64,000 bases of DNA from DASYXT01 sp035934555 (GTDB taxonomy: Bacteria > Verrucomicrobiota > Verrucomicrobiia > Limisphaerales > UBA8199). The notes under the pieces are model-generated. The model did not search any database and was not told where the DNA came from. It saw only the letters and a list, made by a program, of their open reading frames with translations. The DNA lies in assembly GCA_035934555.1 (NCBI GenBank), contig DASYXT010000022.1, positions 1 to 64,000 on the forward strand, given 5' to 3'. Both the position numbers and the translations under genes were made by a program. Below, in pieces: positions 17,152-25,264 of this stretch (position 1 is the stretch's first letter; every line of letters starts with the position of its first letter).

Positions 17152-17335
17152 AACCCCGTAGGGGTGGCCTGTTTATAGTACGGGCCGCACCCCTTTCCCT
17201 TGGTTTTTTTGTTTTTCGGTGGCGCGGACGCAAGGCACAGGTGGCTTCCAGCATCGAGCTCCGCGCCACCGAAAAACAAAAAAACAACCGGGGGGTGTGC
17301 CAGGCGGTCTATAAACAGGCCACCCCTACGGGGTT
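17152..17335. repeat. 184-bp palindromic element between nuoI and nuoJ
   Basis: The outer arms 17152-17178 and 17309-17335 are 27-bp perfect inverted repeats (AACCCCGTAGGGGTGGCCTG at the left end). Inner arms 17203-17228 and 17260-17285 are 26-bp perfect inverted repeats containing GTTTTTTTGTTTTTCGGTGG. The two short intervals between arms are only partly complementary, and the loop is 31 bp. It could form a long cruciform or RNA hairpin. No open frame; it resembles a MITE or a large REP unit. Confidence 0.9.
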
Positions 17336-17352
17336 CAAGCAGGCCCGCCGCG

Positions 17353-17525
17353 CACGCAACTTATGCGCCGTAGCACAGATTTTTAATCTGCTGTATCGCC
17401 GAATTGCATTCGGCAGACGCTCCGAATTTTCCCGCCCGTTGGGATTTGAATTGGCGTTGGCGAGTGGGCGCGCGCTGCAGGTTGCAAACCTGCGACACAG
17501 CAGGTTGGAAACCTGCGCTACCGGG
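17353..17525. repeat. Cluster of short dispersed palindromes before nuoJ
   Basis: CACAGATTTTTAATCTGCTG, GCCGAATTGCATTCGGC and the pair CAGGTTGCAAACCTGCG/CAGGTTGGAAACCTGCG are small inverted repeats in a row. This type of tract, a GTAGC-type element with AATCTGCTG and AACCTGCG palindromes, is typical of repeat islands. With the element upstream it fills the 420-bp nuoI-nuoJ gap. It ends at the nuoJ ribosome site GGGAGGTG (17523-17530). Confidence 0.7.
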
Positions 17526-17533
17526 AGGTGCCT

Positions 17534-18067
17534 ATGAACACCTTTCCCGCAACAAACCTGATTCTGACCGGTGTGTATGTGGTGTGTGTGGCGACGCTGG
17601 CCTTTGGCGCTTTAGTGGCGGTGATGAGCACCCGCCTGATCCGCAGCGTTTGCGGCCTGGCCATCTGCTCGTTCGGCCTCGCGGGCCTGTATTACTTCCT
17701 GCACAGCCCATTTCTGGCTTTGATGGAAATCCTGATCTACGTCGGCGCGGTGTGTGTGACGATCGTATTCGCCGTCATGCTGGCGGAGCCGCAGGAGCCT
17801 GAGCCTGGCAAAGCGCGGGGCGCGGCTTTAGGGTGGGGCAGCCTGGCGATGTTTGTCGCGGCAGCCCTCTTCGCCGGACTTGCCTGGCTCGGCACGCACA
17901 GTAATTGGGTGTTCCCGACGCCCGCGGCACCGGAAGGCACATTGGCGGCTGTTGGGCGTTCGCTGCTGACTACCTATAGCCTCGCGTTCGAATTGATTTC
18001 CCTGGCGCTGCTGGTCGCCATTCTCGGCGCGCTGGCGATTGCCAAAACCGGCAGGAGCAACTCATGA
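17534..18067 (+). CDS. nuoJ: NADH-quinone oxidoreductase subunit J
   Basis: From the ATG at 17534, chosen because GGGAGGTG lies at 17523-17530, 177 residues. Five transmembrane helices with NuoJ hallmarks: STRLIRSVCGLAICSFGLAG, then the helix YYFLHSPFLALMEILIYVGAV, whose pi-bulge region lies in the coupling path, and VCVTIVFAVMLAEPQ. The stop overlaps an ATG (18064) that opens a 67-codon frame running through a palindromic repeat to the nuoK start. Confidence 0.92.
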   Translation: MNTFPATNLILTGVYVVCVATLAFGALVAVMSTRLIRSVCGLAICSFGLAGLYYFLHSPFLALMEILIYVGAVCVTIVFAVMLAEPQEPEPGKARGAALGWGSLAMFVAAALFAGLAWLGTHSNWVFPTPAAPEGTLAAVGRSLLTTYSLAFELISLALLVAILGALAIAKTGRSNS

Positions 18068-18071
18068 CTGT

Positions 18072-18238
18072 CCTGCAACTCATCCGTCATTTTGTCGCGC
18101 AGAATGCCACGTCTGCCGCATCGGAACCCGTAAAGCGGGACGCCTGTGGTCAACGCACGCACACTACTCCCAGGCGTCAGACCGATTTGGAAGTCGGCGG
18201 TGCGGCAGACCTGGCATTCAGCGCAGGAGAGTTGCAGG
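18072..18238. repeat. Palindromic element inserted between nuoJ and nuoK
   Basis: Nested inverted repeats: CCTGCAACTC (18072-18081) with GAGTTGCAGG (18229-18238); GAATGCCACGTCTGCCGCA (18102-18120) with its complement at 18201-18219 (one mismatch); GACGCCTG (18139-18146) with CAGGCGTC (18171-18178). The same sequence is an open frame of 67 codons from 18064 to 18267, overlapping both nuoJ and nuoK by 4 nt (ATGA at each end). Its translation has no family signature, so I treat it as repeat DNA that keeps translation going rather than a true gene. Confidence 0.8.
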
Positions 18239-18263
18239 CCGAGTTCGACCCCGGAGTGCTGAT

Positions 18264-18590
18264 ATGACAACGCCGGCATTGTACAATCGTTTGGAGTGCT
18301 ACCTGATCGTGGCCGCCTGGCTGCTGGCGGTCGGCGTCTATGGCCTGATTCGCCGGCGCACGCTCATCGGCATGCTGATCTCCGGGGAACTGATCTTCTC
18401 GGCCGCGTCGCTGAATCTGCTCGCGTTCAATCGGTTCACGGCGCCCGATCGGGCGGTGGGACAGATTTTCGTCTTGTTCATTATGGGGCTGGCGGCGGCT
18501 GAAGTCGCGATCGCGCTAAGCATTATCATTGCCGTCTATCGCAATTATCGCTCGGTCGAAACTCGGGAGTTGAACGATTTGAACGGGTGA
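18264..18590 (+). CDS. nuoK: NADH-quinone oxidoreductase subunit K
   Basis: From the ATG at 18264, 108 residues, normal NuoK length. Three helices; the two buried glutamates essential in NuoK are present in LISGELIFSAASLNLLAF and GLAAAEVAIALSIIIAVYR. These belong to the central proton path of the membrane arm. The start overlaps the TGA of the 67-codon repeat frame. The next gene begins 3 nt after the stop. A longer frame reaches 18039 but would run through the palindrome. Confidence 0.95.
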   Translation: MTTPALYNRLECYLIVAAWLLAVGVYGLIRRRTLIGMLISGELIFSAASLNLLAFNRFTAPDRAVGQIFVLFIMGLAAAEVAIALSIIIAVYRNYRSVETRELNDLNG

Positions 18591-18593
18591 GAT

Positions 18594-20069
18594 ATGGAAA
18601 CTTTGACTGACTCTCGACTCCTGCTGGCCATCCTGGCGCCGCTGCTCGGCGCCGGGTTGGTCATGCTCAATGGCAAGCGGCCTAATGTGCGTGAAACCTG
18701 CTCGTTCGTGGCCGCCGCCGCCTTGTTCGTGGTCACCGCTGCAATGCTGCCCGACATTCTCGCCGGCAAAAAGCTTCATTTTACTTTGTTCCAACTGTTG
18801 CCCGGGTTGAGCATCAGTTTGCGAGCCGATGCGCTCTCGATGGTCTTCGCGCTCTCGGCCTCGTTCCTTTGGGTCCTGACGGTGTTCTACTCCGCCGGCT
18901 ACATGCGAGGATTGGAAGAGCATGCCCAAACGCGCTTCAACGCCTGCTTCGCTTTGGCGCTGTTTGGCGCCATGGGCTGCGCGTTTTCCGATAATCTGCT
19001 CACGCTGTATCTCTTTTACGAAATCGTCAGCATCTGCACCTATCCCTTGGTCGCCCATCACCAGGATAACGAGGGCTATGAGGGCGGGCGCAAGTACCTC
19101 ATTTATCTGACGGCGACCGCCAAGGGGCTGGTCTTGCCGGCGATGGTGCTGTTGTATGTGCTGAGCGGCAGCCTTGATTTTGCCGACAACATCCGCAGCG
19201 GGATCATCCCGGCGGGCGTCCACCACGGAATCGTCGCGGCCTTGTATGCCTGCTGCATTCTTGGATTCGCGAAGAATGGCGTGATGCCATTCCACAATTG
19301 GTTGCCCAGCGCGATGGTTGCGCCCACACCCGTCAGCGCCCTGCTCCACGCAGTGGCGGTCGTGAAGGTGGGTGTGTTTTCCACCGTCCGGGTCATGCTC
19401 TACGTTTTTGGCACGCGGCTCATGCATGACCTGAACCTGGGTTTGCCCACCGCTTACTTCGTCTCGTTCACGATTGTGGTCGGCTCCATCGTCGCGTTGA
19501 GCAAAGACAACTTGAAGGCGCGGCTGGCCTATTCAACCGTCAGCCAGCTCTCCTATATCATCCTGGGCGTGGCATTGCTGACCGACTCCGGCATCGAAGG
19601 CGGCCTCATCCACATCGCCAACCATGCGTTCTCGAAAATCACGCTGTTCTTCTGTGCCGGTGCTATTTACGTCGCCACACACAAGAAAAACATTTCCGAG
19701 ATGAAGGGCCTGGGCCGGGTGATGCCGTTCACGTTCGGCGCGTTCGCCTTGGCCTCGCTCAGCATGATCGGCGCACCGCCGGTCGCCGGGTTTGTCACCA
19801 AATGGTACCTGCTCAATGGAGCGATGGACGCGCACGCGATTGGCATCATCGTCGTGCTGCTCGTCAGTACGCTGCTCAACGCGGCCTATTTCGCTCCGGT
19901 AGTATATCAGGGATTTTTCGGGAAAGCATCGGAGGCTGACGCGCACGATCGCCACGGCGAGGCGCATCCGGCGCTGGTGATTCCCCTCTGCATTACCGCC
20001 ATCATCTCGGTCGTGATCGGACTTTATCCGCAATTGTTTTTAAATCTGCTGAAGCACGTTGTTTCATGA
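18594..20069 (+). CDS. MrpD/NuoL-type antiporter-like complex I subunit
   Basis: A 491-residue proton-translocating transporter, about 14 helices. Key charges are in place: glutamate in TM5 (LYLFYEIVSICTYPLV), lysine in TM7 (CCILGFAKNGVMPFHNWLPS), the hinge sequence NWLPSAMVAPTPVSALLHA, and a TM12-region lysine (VAGFVTKWYLL). It is closer in type to monovalent cation/H+ antiporter subunit D (MrpD) than to NuoL, with no C-terminal lateral helix. It overlaps the next small gene by 4 nt. It adds a fourth antiporter-like subunit to the three standard ones (L, M, N), which may change proton stoichiometry; that part is inference. Confidence 0.8.
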   Translation: METLTDSRLLLAILAPLLGAGLVMLNGKRPNVRETCSFVAAAALFVVTAAMLPDILAGKKLHFTLFQLLPGLSISLRADALSMVFALSASFLWVLTVFYSAGYMRGLEEHAQTRFNACFALALFGAMGCAFSDNLLTLYLFYEIVSICTYPLVAHHQDNEGYEGGRKYLIYLTATAKGLVLPAMVLLYVLSGSLDFADNIRSGIIPAGVHHGIVAALYACCILGFAKNGVMPFHNWLPSAMVAPTPVSALLHAVAVVKVGVFSTVRVMLYVFGTRLMHDLNLGLPTAYFVSFTIVVGSIVALSKDNLKARLAYSTVSQLSYIILGVALLTDSGIEGGLIHIANHAFSKITLFFCAGAIYVATHKKNISEMKGLGRVMPFTFGAFALASLSMIGAPPVAGFVTKWYLLNGAMDAHAIGIIVVLLVSTLLNAAYFAPVVYQGFFGKASEADAHDRHGEAHPALVIPLCITAIISVVIGLYPQLFLNLLKHVVS

Positions 20070-20320
20070 AGCTGGCCAAACTGATCGAATATTTGCGCAA
20101 CCGTCTCAAGACGGTGATCGCGTGTTGCGTGGTGGTTTTGGGGCTGCTGGTGCTGGGCGATGCGTTGCTGGTCAACAAGGAACATGCCCACACACGCTTC
20201 GAACATTGGCCGGCGTTCTGGTCCGTGTTCGGTTTCGTGGCTTGCGCCATAATCGTGCTGGCGTCCAAGGCCTTTGGCCATGCCGGCATCATGACCCGCG
20301 AGGACTATTACGATGAATAG
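20066..20320 (+). CDS. Small two-helix membrane protein in the nuo operon
   Basis: 84 residues with two predicted helices (TVIACCVVVLGLLVLGDALL and VFGFVACAIIVLASKAFG), an N-terminal basic amphipathic start (MKLAKLIEYLRNRLK) and a C-terminal acidic end REDYYDE. It overlaps both neighbours (4 nt upstream, 8 nt downstream), so it is translated as part of the operon. I do not recognise a named family. Its place between two MrpD/NuoL-like genes suggests a small accessory or assembly subunit of the membrane arm. Confidence 0.7.
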   Translation: MKLAKLIEYLRNRLKTVIACCVVVLGLLVLGDALLVNKEHAHTRFEHWPAFWSVFGFVACAIIVLASKAFGHAGIMTREDYYDE

Positions 20321-22124
20321 GTTCTGGATTCATCCTGCACTGATTTTGATGGCCGGCGCGCTGTTGCTGCCGCTGCTGCCGGCGCGTTTGAAGAAGGGCT
20401 GGTTGCTGCTGGTGCCGTTGCTGGTGTTCGTGCGCACGGTGAGCCTATCACCCGGCAGCTTCGGCCATGTCCAATTTGCCGATTGGGAGCTGGTTTTTGG
20501 CCGGGTGGACCGGCTCAGCCAGGTGTTTGGCTACATCATGAGCCTGATGTGCATCCTGGGCACGCTGTATGGGATGCATGTGAAGGATGACCAGGAGCAC
20601 ATCGCCGCCTGGTTTTACGTCGCCGGCTCGCTCGGGGCCATTTACGCCGGCGATTTCATCACGCTGTTCCTGTTTTGGGAACTGATGGCGTTTTCGTCGG
20701 TATTTCTCGTTTGGTTCCGCCGCCGCAAGGAATCCCTTGGCGCCGGGTACCGCTATTTGCTGGTGCACGTGTCTGGCGGACTCTTCCTGCTGGGCGGGAT
20801 AGTCATGCATTGCAAAGCCACGGGGAGCTGGGCTTTTGATGACGCATTCAAAAACCTGGCGGTGAACCAACCCACTGTGGCGACCTATTTGATCCTCACC
20901 GGCTTTATCCTCAACGCCGCCGTGCCGCCGCTGCATGCCTGGCTGCCTGACGCCTATGGCGAGGCGACCTTCAACGGCTCGGTTTTTATGTGCGCGTTCA
21001 CCACCAAAACGGCGGTGTATGCGTTGTGCCGCGGATTTGCCGGCACCCAACTGCTGATTTACCTCGGCGTGATCATGGCGCTGTACGGAGTGGTTTATGC
21101 CGTGCTCGAGAACGATTGCCGGCGGTTGCTGGCCTACCACATCATCAGCCAGGTGGGCTACATGGTCGCGGGTGTTGGATTGGGCACCCAAATGGCCATC
21201 AACGGCGCTTGCGCCCACGCCTTCGCCCACATTCTCTACAAAGGGCTGCTGTTCATGGGTTGTGGCGCGGTGCTGCACATGACCGGCGAAAGCAAGTTCA
21301 CCCAGTTGGGCGGGTTATGGAAGAAAATGCCGTGGACTTTTGTGTTCACTTTGATTGGCGGCCTGTCCATCTCCGCGTTCCCGTTGTTCAGCGGATTTGT
21401 CAGCAAATCGATGATCGTTTCCGCCGGGTTCGAAGAGAAGAAACTTTGGGTCGGGTTCCTGTTGTTGCTGGCTTCCGCCGGCACATTCCTCCACACCGGA
21501 TTGAAGGTGCCGTACTTTATTTGGTTCGGGAAGAACCGGCCGCGCGCGGAAGTATGGGAACGGGCGGCCGAGCCTCCGATCAATATGAACGTCGCGATGG
21601 CGCTGACCGCGTTCCTGTGCATCTTTATCGGTTGTCATCCCGCCTGGCTTTACCGGATGCTGCCATACCCGGAAGAAGCATTCCGATATCTGCCGCAGGT
21701 CTATAGCGGTTACCACGTTTCGGAAACACTGCAAATCCTGCTGTTCACCGGACTTGGTTTTTTCCTGCTGCTGAACAAGCTGGTGCCGGAAGCAAAGATT
21801 AGCCTCGATTTGGATTGGCCCTATCGCATGGGCGGGCGCGCGTTCCTCTGGCTGGCCAGAAAACCCTTTCAGGCGGCGGATGCTTTCGTCGGGGAACTGT
21901 ACCGCCTGGCCGGGTTGGTTCCGCTGATGTTTACCGCGCGCGAAGCCGGGCTCTTCGATAACAAGATAATTGATGGCGTTGTCGATGGCGTGGCCGCCGG
22001 CGTCCGTGGCATCGGCCGGCGGTTACGGTTCGCTCAACGCGGCCAAATGCAGGAGAACCTCACGTTTGAATTTGCGGTGGCGGCTGTGCTCATCGTTGCC
22101 TTCATCATCTATTCAACACGATGA
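20313..22124 (+). CDS. NuoL-position antiporter-like subunit with lateral helix; TM7 lysine missing
   Basis: A 603-residue proton-conducting transporter of NuoL length. TM5 glutamate is present (LFLFWELMAFSSVFLVWF) and so are HILYKGLLFMGCGAVL and SGFVSKSMIVSAG with lysines. The usual TM7 lysine of K-x-P-H-WLP is replaced: GFILNAAVPPLHAWLPDAY has Asn. After TM14 a long C-terminal part (EAGLFDNKIIDGVVDGVAAG...GIGRRLRFAQRGQ) ending in a last helix (FAVAAVLIVAFIIYS) matches the NuoL lateral helix HL and TM16, so it probably sits at the distal end of the arm. It overlaps nuoM by 4 nt. Loss of the lysine could mean a weakened or different ion path. Confidence 0.8.
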   Translation: MNRFWIHPALILMAGALLLPLLPARLKKGWLLLVPLLVFVRTVSLSPGSFGHVQFADWELVFGRVDRLSQVFGYIMSLMCILGTLYGMHVKDDQEHIAAWFYVAGSLGAIYAGDFITLFLFWELMAFSSVFLVWFRRRKESLGAGYRYLLVHVSGGLFLLGGIVMHCKATGSWAFDDAFKNLAVNQPTVATYLILTGFILNAAVPPLHAWLPDAYGEATFNGSVFMCAFTTKTAVYALCRGFAGTQLLIYLGVIMALYGVVYAVLENDCRRLLAYHIISQVGYMVAGVGLGTQMAINGACAHAFAHILYKGLLFMGCGAVLHMTGESKFTQLGGLWKKMPWTFVFTLIGGLSISAFPLFSGFVSKSMIVSAGFEEKKLWVGFLLLLASAGTFLHTGLKVPYFIWFGKNRPRAEVWERAAEPPINMNVAMALTAFLCIFIGCHPAWLYRMLPYPEEAFRYLPQVYSGYHVSETLQILLFTGLGFFLLLNKLVPEAKISLDLDWPYRMGGRAFLWLARKPFQAADAFVGELYRLAGLVPLMFTAREAGLFDNKIIDGVVDGVAAGVRGIGRRLRFAQRGQMQENLTFEFAVAAVLIVAFIIYSTR

Positions 22125-23623
22125 ACTTCGCCCATTACAACGACTCTGCTTTGAGCATCCTGATCTTCGCCCCGTTGGCGGCCGCCGCCGTGGCGCTGGT
22201 GCTGCGGAACGAGAACTGGGTGCGCTGGTGGACCTTATTGTTCACTACGGCGGCGGGTCTATTTTCCTTGCCGCTCTATTGGCATTTCGATGCTTCGACC
22301 GCAGCCTTTCAGTTCAAAGAAACCATCCCCTGGATTCCATCCCTGAAAATCTTTTATGCGGTGGGACTCGACGGCATCAGCCTGCTGCTGGTGTTGCTGA
22401 CGACGCTAGTGATGCCGTTGTGTGTGCTGGCTTCGTGGCGTTACATCCAGACGCGAGTCAAGGAATTCATGATCTGCCTGCTGATCATGGAGACCGCGAT
22501 GGTGGGAGTGTTTTGCGCCCTGGACCTGGTGCTGTTCTTCGTCTTTTGGGAAGCGATGCTGATTCCGATGGCGCTGCTGATCGGCATTTGGGGCGGGCCA
22601 CGCAAAATCTACGCCGCGCTCAAGTTCTTCATTTATACCATGTCCGGCTCGGTGTTCTTGCTGGTGGCCATTATTGCGCTCTACCTTCGCGTCGGCAGCT
22701 TCAGCATCCCGGAAATGATGGGGCGCAGCTTCCCCCCGAGCTTTCAGTATTGGCTGTTTCTGGCCTTCTTCATTTCGTTCGCGATCAAGGTGCCGATGTT
22801 CCCATTCCACACGTGGCTGCCGGCGGCGCATGTCGAGGCCCCCACCGCCGGCAGCGTCCTGCTGGCGAGCGTCCTGCTGAAGATGGGCACTTACGGATTC
22901 TTACGGTTTTCCCTGCCGATGGCGCCCGATGCGACGCGGCTGTTTACGCCCTACATTCTGATGCTGTCGGTGGTAGCGATTCTTTACGGCGGCCTGACGG
23001 CGCTCGCACAAACCGACCTCAAGAAGTTGGTCGCCTATTCCAGCGTCGCACATATGGGCTTTGCCACGTTGGGAATCTTCGCGCTGAACCAGATTGGGGT
23101 GGAAGGCGCCCTGCTGGTAATGATTAACCACGGGGTGACGACCGGCGCGCTATTCATTGTAGTCGGCATCATCTATGAGCGGTTGCATAGCCGCGAGTTG
23201 GCTATGTCTGCCGGTCTGGGCAGGTTCATGCCGTTCCTGGCCTTGTTTGCCGGCGTGTTCGCTCTCTCCTCCCTGGCTTTTCCCGGCACCAACAGTTTCA
23301 TCGGCGAATTCATGGTCATGACCGGTGGGTTCATGGTCTCTAAAACGATGATGCTTTTTGTGGTGCCGGGGGTGGTCCTCGCGGCGGCTTACATGCTGCG
23401 GATGCTTCAGAAGTTCGCCTATGGCGGCACGAAAAATCCCGACCACTCGAAGGTGCTCGATTTGGGGTTTCGCGAGGTAGCCACTCTGGCGCCGCTGTTG
23501 CTCTTTGTGTTTTGGATTGGCCTGCACCCGGCGCCCTTCACCCACGTGATGAGCGCCAGCGTTAAGCATCTACTTGAACAAACGCAAGTCGTGAACGCGG
23601 GAACCTATGTGGCACAACATTAA
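22121..23623 (+). CDS. nuoM: NADH-quinone oxidoreductase subunit M
   Basis: A 500-residue NuoM, the central antiporter-like subunit. TM5 glutamate lies in VLFFVFWEAMLIPMALLIGI and TM7 lysine in SFAIKVPMFPFHTWLPAAHV; both are required for proton transfer in homologues. The HTWLPAAHVEAPTAGSVLLA and TALAQTDLKKLVAYSSVAHM stretches are diagnostic. It overlaps its upstream neighbour by 4 nt (ATGA) and nuoN by 17 nt. Confidence 0.95.
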   Translation: MNFAHYNDSALSILIFAPLAAAAVALVLRNENWVRWWTLLFTTAAGLFSLPLYWHFDASTAAFQFKETIPWIPSLKIFYAVGLDGISLLLVLLTTLVMPLCVLASWRYIQTRVKEFMICLLIMETAMVGVFCALDLVLFFVFWEAMLIPMALLIGIWGGPRKIYAALKFFIYTMSGSVFLLVAIIALYLRVGSFSIPEMMGRSFPPSFQYWLFLAFFISFAIKVPMFPFHTWLPAAHVEAPTAGSVLLASVLLKMGTYGFLRFSLPMAPDATRLFTPYILMLSVVAILYGGLTALAQTDLKKLVAYSSVAHMGFATLGIFALNQIGVEGALLVMINHGVTTGALFIVVGIIYERLHSRELAMSAGLGRFMPFLALFAGVFALSSLAFPGTNSFIGEFMVMTGGFMVSKTMMLFVVPGVVLAAAYMLRMLQKFAYGGTKNPDHSKVLDLGFREVATLAPLLLFVFWIGLHPAPFTHVMSASVKHLLEQTQVVNAGTYVAQH

Positions 23624-25175
23624 CTTCCCGTTTATGGCACCCTTCATTCCCGAACTAATCGTGCTCCTCGGCGCCCTGGTGCTGTTCTTCGTCACTCTGG
23701 GACAGGACCGAGCGCGCCAGGCGCGAACGGTCGCGGTGGGTCTGTCGGTGCTTGCCATCGCAGCCGCGACACTCTGCCTGCACCAGCAGGGGGTGCTCTT
23801 CGATGGCGCTTATCGTGTGGACCTCTTTTCGCAGGTGCTGAAGCTGGTGTTTGCGTGCGGTTTCCTGCTGGTCCTGCTGCTGGGTGGTGAGTTGCCGGAT
23901 ATTCGCGCGGACATCAAGCCCGAGTATTACCTGTTTCTGACCATCAGCGTTAGCGGGCTGATGATGCTGGTGAGCAGTGTGGATTTAATCACGCTGGTCG
24001 TCGCCCTCGAAGTGTCCGCTTTCCCGCTCTACCTGATGGTGCCGATGCGCCGCGAACGCGCCGGGCAGCGCAGCCAGATGGAATCGGCCATCAAGTACGT
24101 CATGTTCGGCGTCGCCGCCAACGGGATCATGTTCTTCGGCATGAGCTATCTCTATGGACTCACCGGCACGACCTCGCTGTCCGAGTTGATGCTGAGACTG
24201 CAACCGCTGAGCCACTCGACCATCGCCATAGTCGGCCTGGCCATGATGTTGTGCGGGCTGTACTACAAACTAGCGGTGTTCCCCTTCCATTTCTGGACGC
24301 CCGACGTGTATCAGGGCGCAGCCAATGAGACCGCCGGCCTGGTGGCCTCTCTGCCCAAAGTCGGCGCGGTGGCGGTGCTGGTGCGCTTTGTCTCGTTGGC
24401 GGCGCCCGATAATAAAACTCTGGCGCTGTTGTTGGCCATCCTCGCCGCGGGTTCAATGTTCTACGGCAATCTCATCGCACTGATGCAAAAAGATTTCAAA
24501 CGCCTCTTGGGCTTCTCCGGCATCGCCCATGCCGGTTATGCGTTGCTTGGGTTGGTCGCGCTGGACGAGTTTGGCTATTCGGCCGCGCTCTATTACATCG
24601 TGGGTTACCTGCTGATGGTGATGGCGTGTTTCCTCGTCATCGTGAAGGTCTCCCGCGACGGCACCAACGTGCGCATCGAAGAACTGGCCGGGTTGCATCG
24701 GCGCGCGCCTTTGCTGGCCGTGACCCTGGCCGTGGGTGTGTTCGCCCTGGCGGGCATCCCGCCGTTTGTCGGGTTCATGGGCAAGCTGACGTTGCTGTCG
24801 GCGGCGCTGCACAAGGGTTACCTCGCGCTCGTCATTTTCGCCGTCATCAACACAGCCATCGCGGTGTATTACTATCTCGGGGTGGTTCGCGAAGCGTGGT
24901 TTCGCGACCCAGGCGACCTGCCGCCCGTTCGCCTGGATTGGGCGACGCGCATCGCCTGTGTGCTGTTGATGGGAGGGATTCTCGGGCTGGGGATTGCCCC
25001 CGCACGGGTGCTGGAAACCATCTCGACCTCGGTGGCGCAGGCGGGCCTGACGCCGCTGAACGCGCCCCAGACGGCGGAACTGCCCCCGGCCGGCCCGGGG
25101 CATCATTCAACGCCTGCGCAGTCGGGCGCGCGTGACGTTCCACGAGCATTGCTTTCAGAGGTCGGAGCCAAATAA
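23607..25175 (+). CDS. nuoN: NADH-quinone oxidoreductase subunit N
   Basis: A 522-residue NuoN, the antiporter-like subunit next to NuoK. TM5 glutamate is in LVVALEVSAFPLYLMVPM and TM7 lysine in LCGLYYKLAVFPFHFWTPDV; IALMQKDFKRLLGFSGIAHA is typical of the family. The start at 23607 overlaps nuoM by 17 nt; a start at 23634 (MAPFIPELIVLLG) is also possible. The last 30 residues form a Pro/Ala-rich tail. It is the last nuo gene; a GltD-like gene follows after 89 bp on the same strand. Confidence 0.94.
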   Translation: MWHNINFPFMAPFIPELIVLLGALVLFFVTLGQDRARQARTVAVGLSVLAIAAATLCLHQQGVLFDGAYRVDLFSQVLKLVFACGFLLVLLLGGELPDIRADIKPEYYLFLTISVSGLMMLVSSVDLITLVVALEVSAFPLYLMVPMRRERAGQRSQMESAIKYVMFGVAANGIMFFGMSYLYGLTGTTSLSELMLRLQPLSHSTIAIVGLAMMLCGLYYKLAVFPFHFWTPDVYQGAANETAGLVASLPKVGAVAVLVRFVSLAAPDNKTLALLLAILAAGSMFYGNLIALMQKDFKRLLGFSGIAHAGYALLGLVALDEFGYSAALYYIVGYLLMVMACFLVIVKVSRDGTNVRIEELAGLHRRAPLLAVTLAVGVFALAGIPPFVGFMGKLTLLSAALHKGYLALVIFAVINTAIAVYYYLGVVREAWFRDPGDLPPVRLDWATRIACVLLMGGILGLGIAPARVLETISTSVAQAGLTPLNAPQTAELPPAGPGHHSTPAQSGARDVPRALLSEVGAK

Positions 25176-25264
25176 ACCGAAATCATGAACCCGAACTGGC
25201 ATTCCTGGTCTCCGATAGGAGAGGAACGCCGGCTCAATACTGCCCGCAAGGGCCCCTGCCTGCC

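Noticed and set aside
18064..18267. 67-codon frame between nuoJ and nuoK as a separate gene
   Set aside because: Its sequence is mostly a nested palindrome, so a conserved protein is unlikely. Kept as a repeat and reported for its coupled ends.
18516..19427. 303-codon minus-strand frame across nuoK and the MrpD-like gene
   Set aside because: Antisense to two well-supported membrane-protein genes; its translation is charged and unordered.
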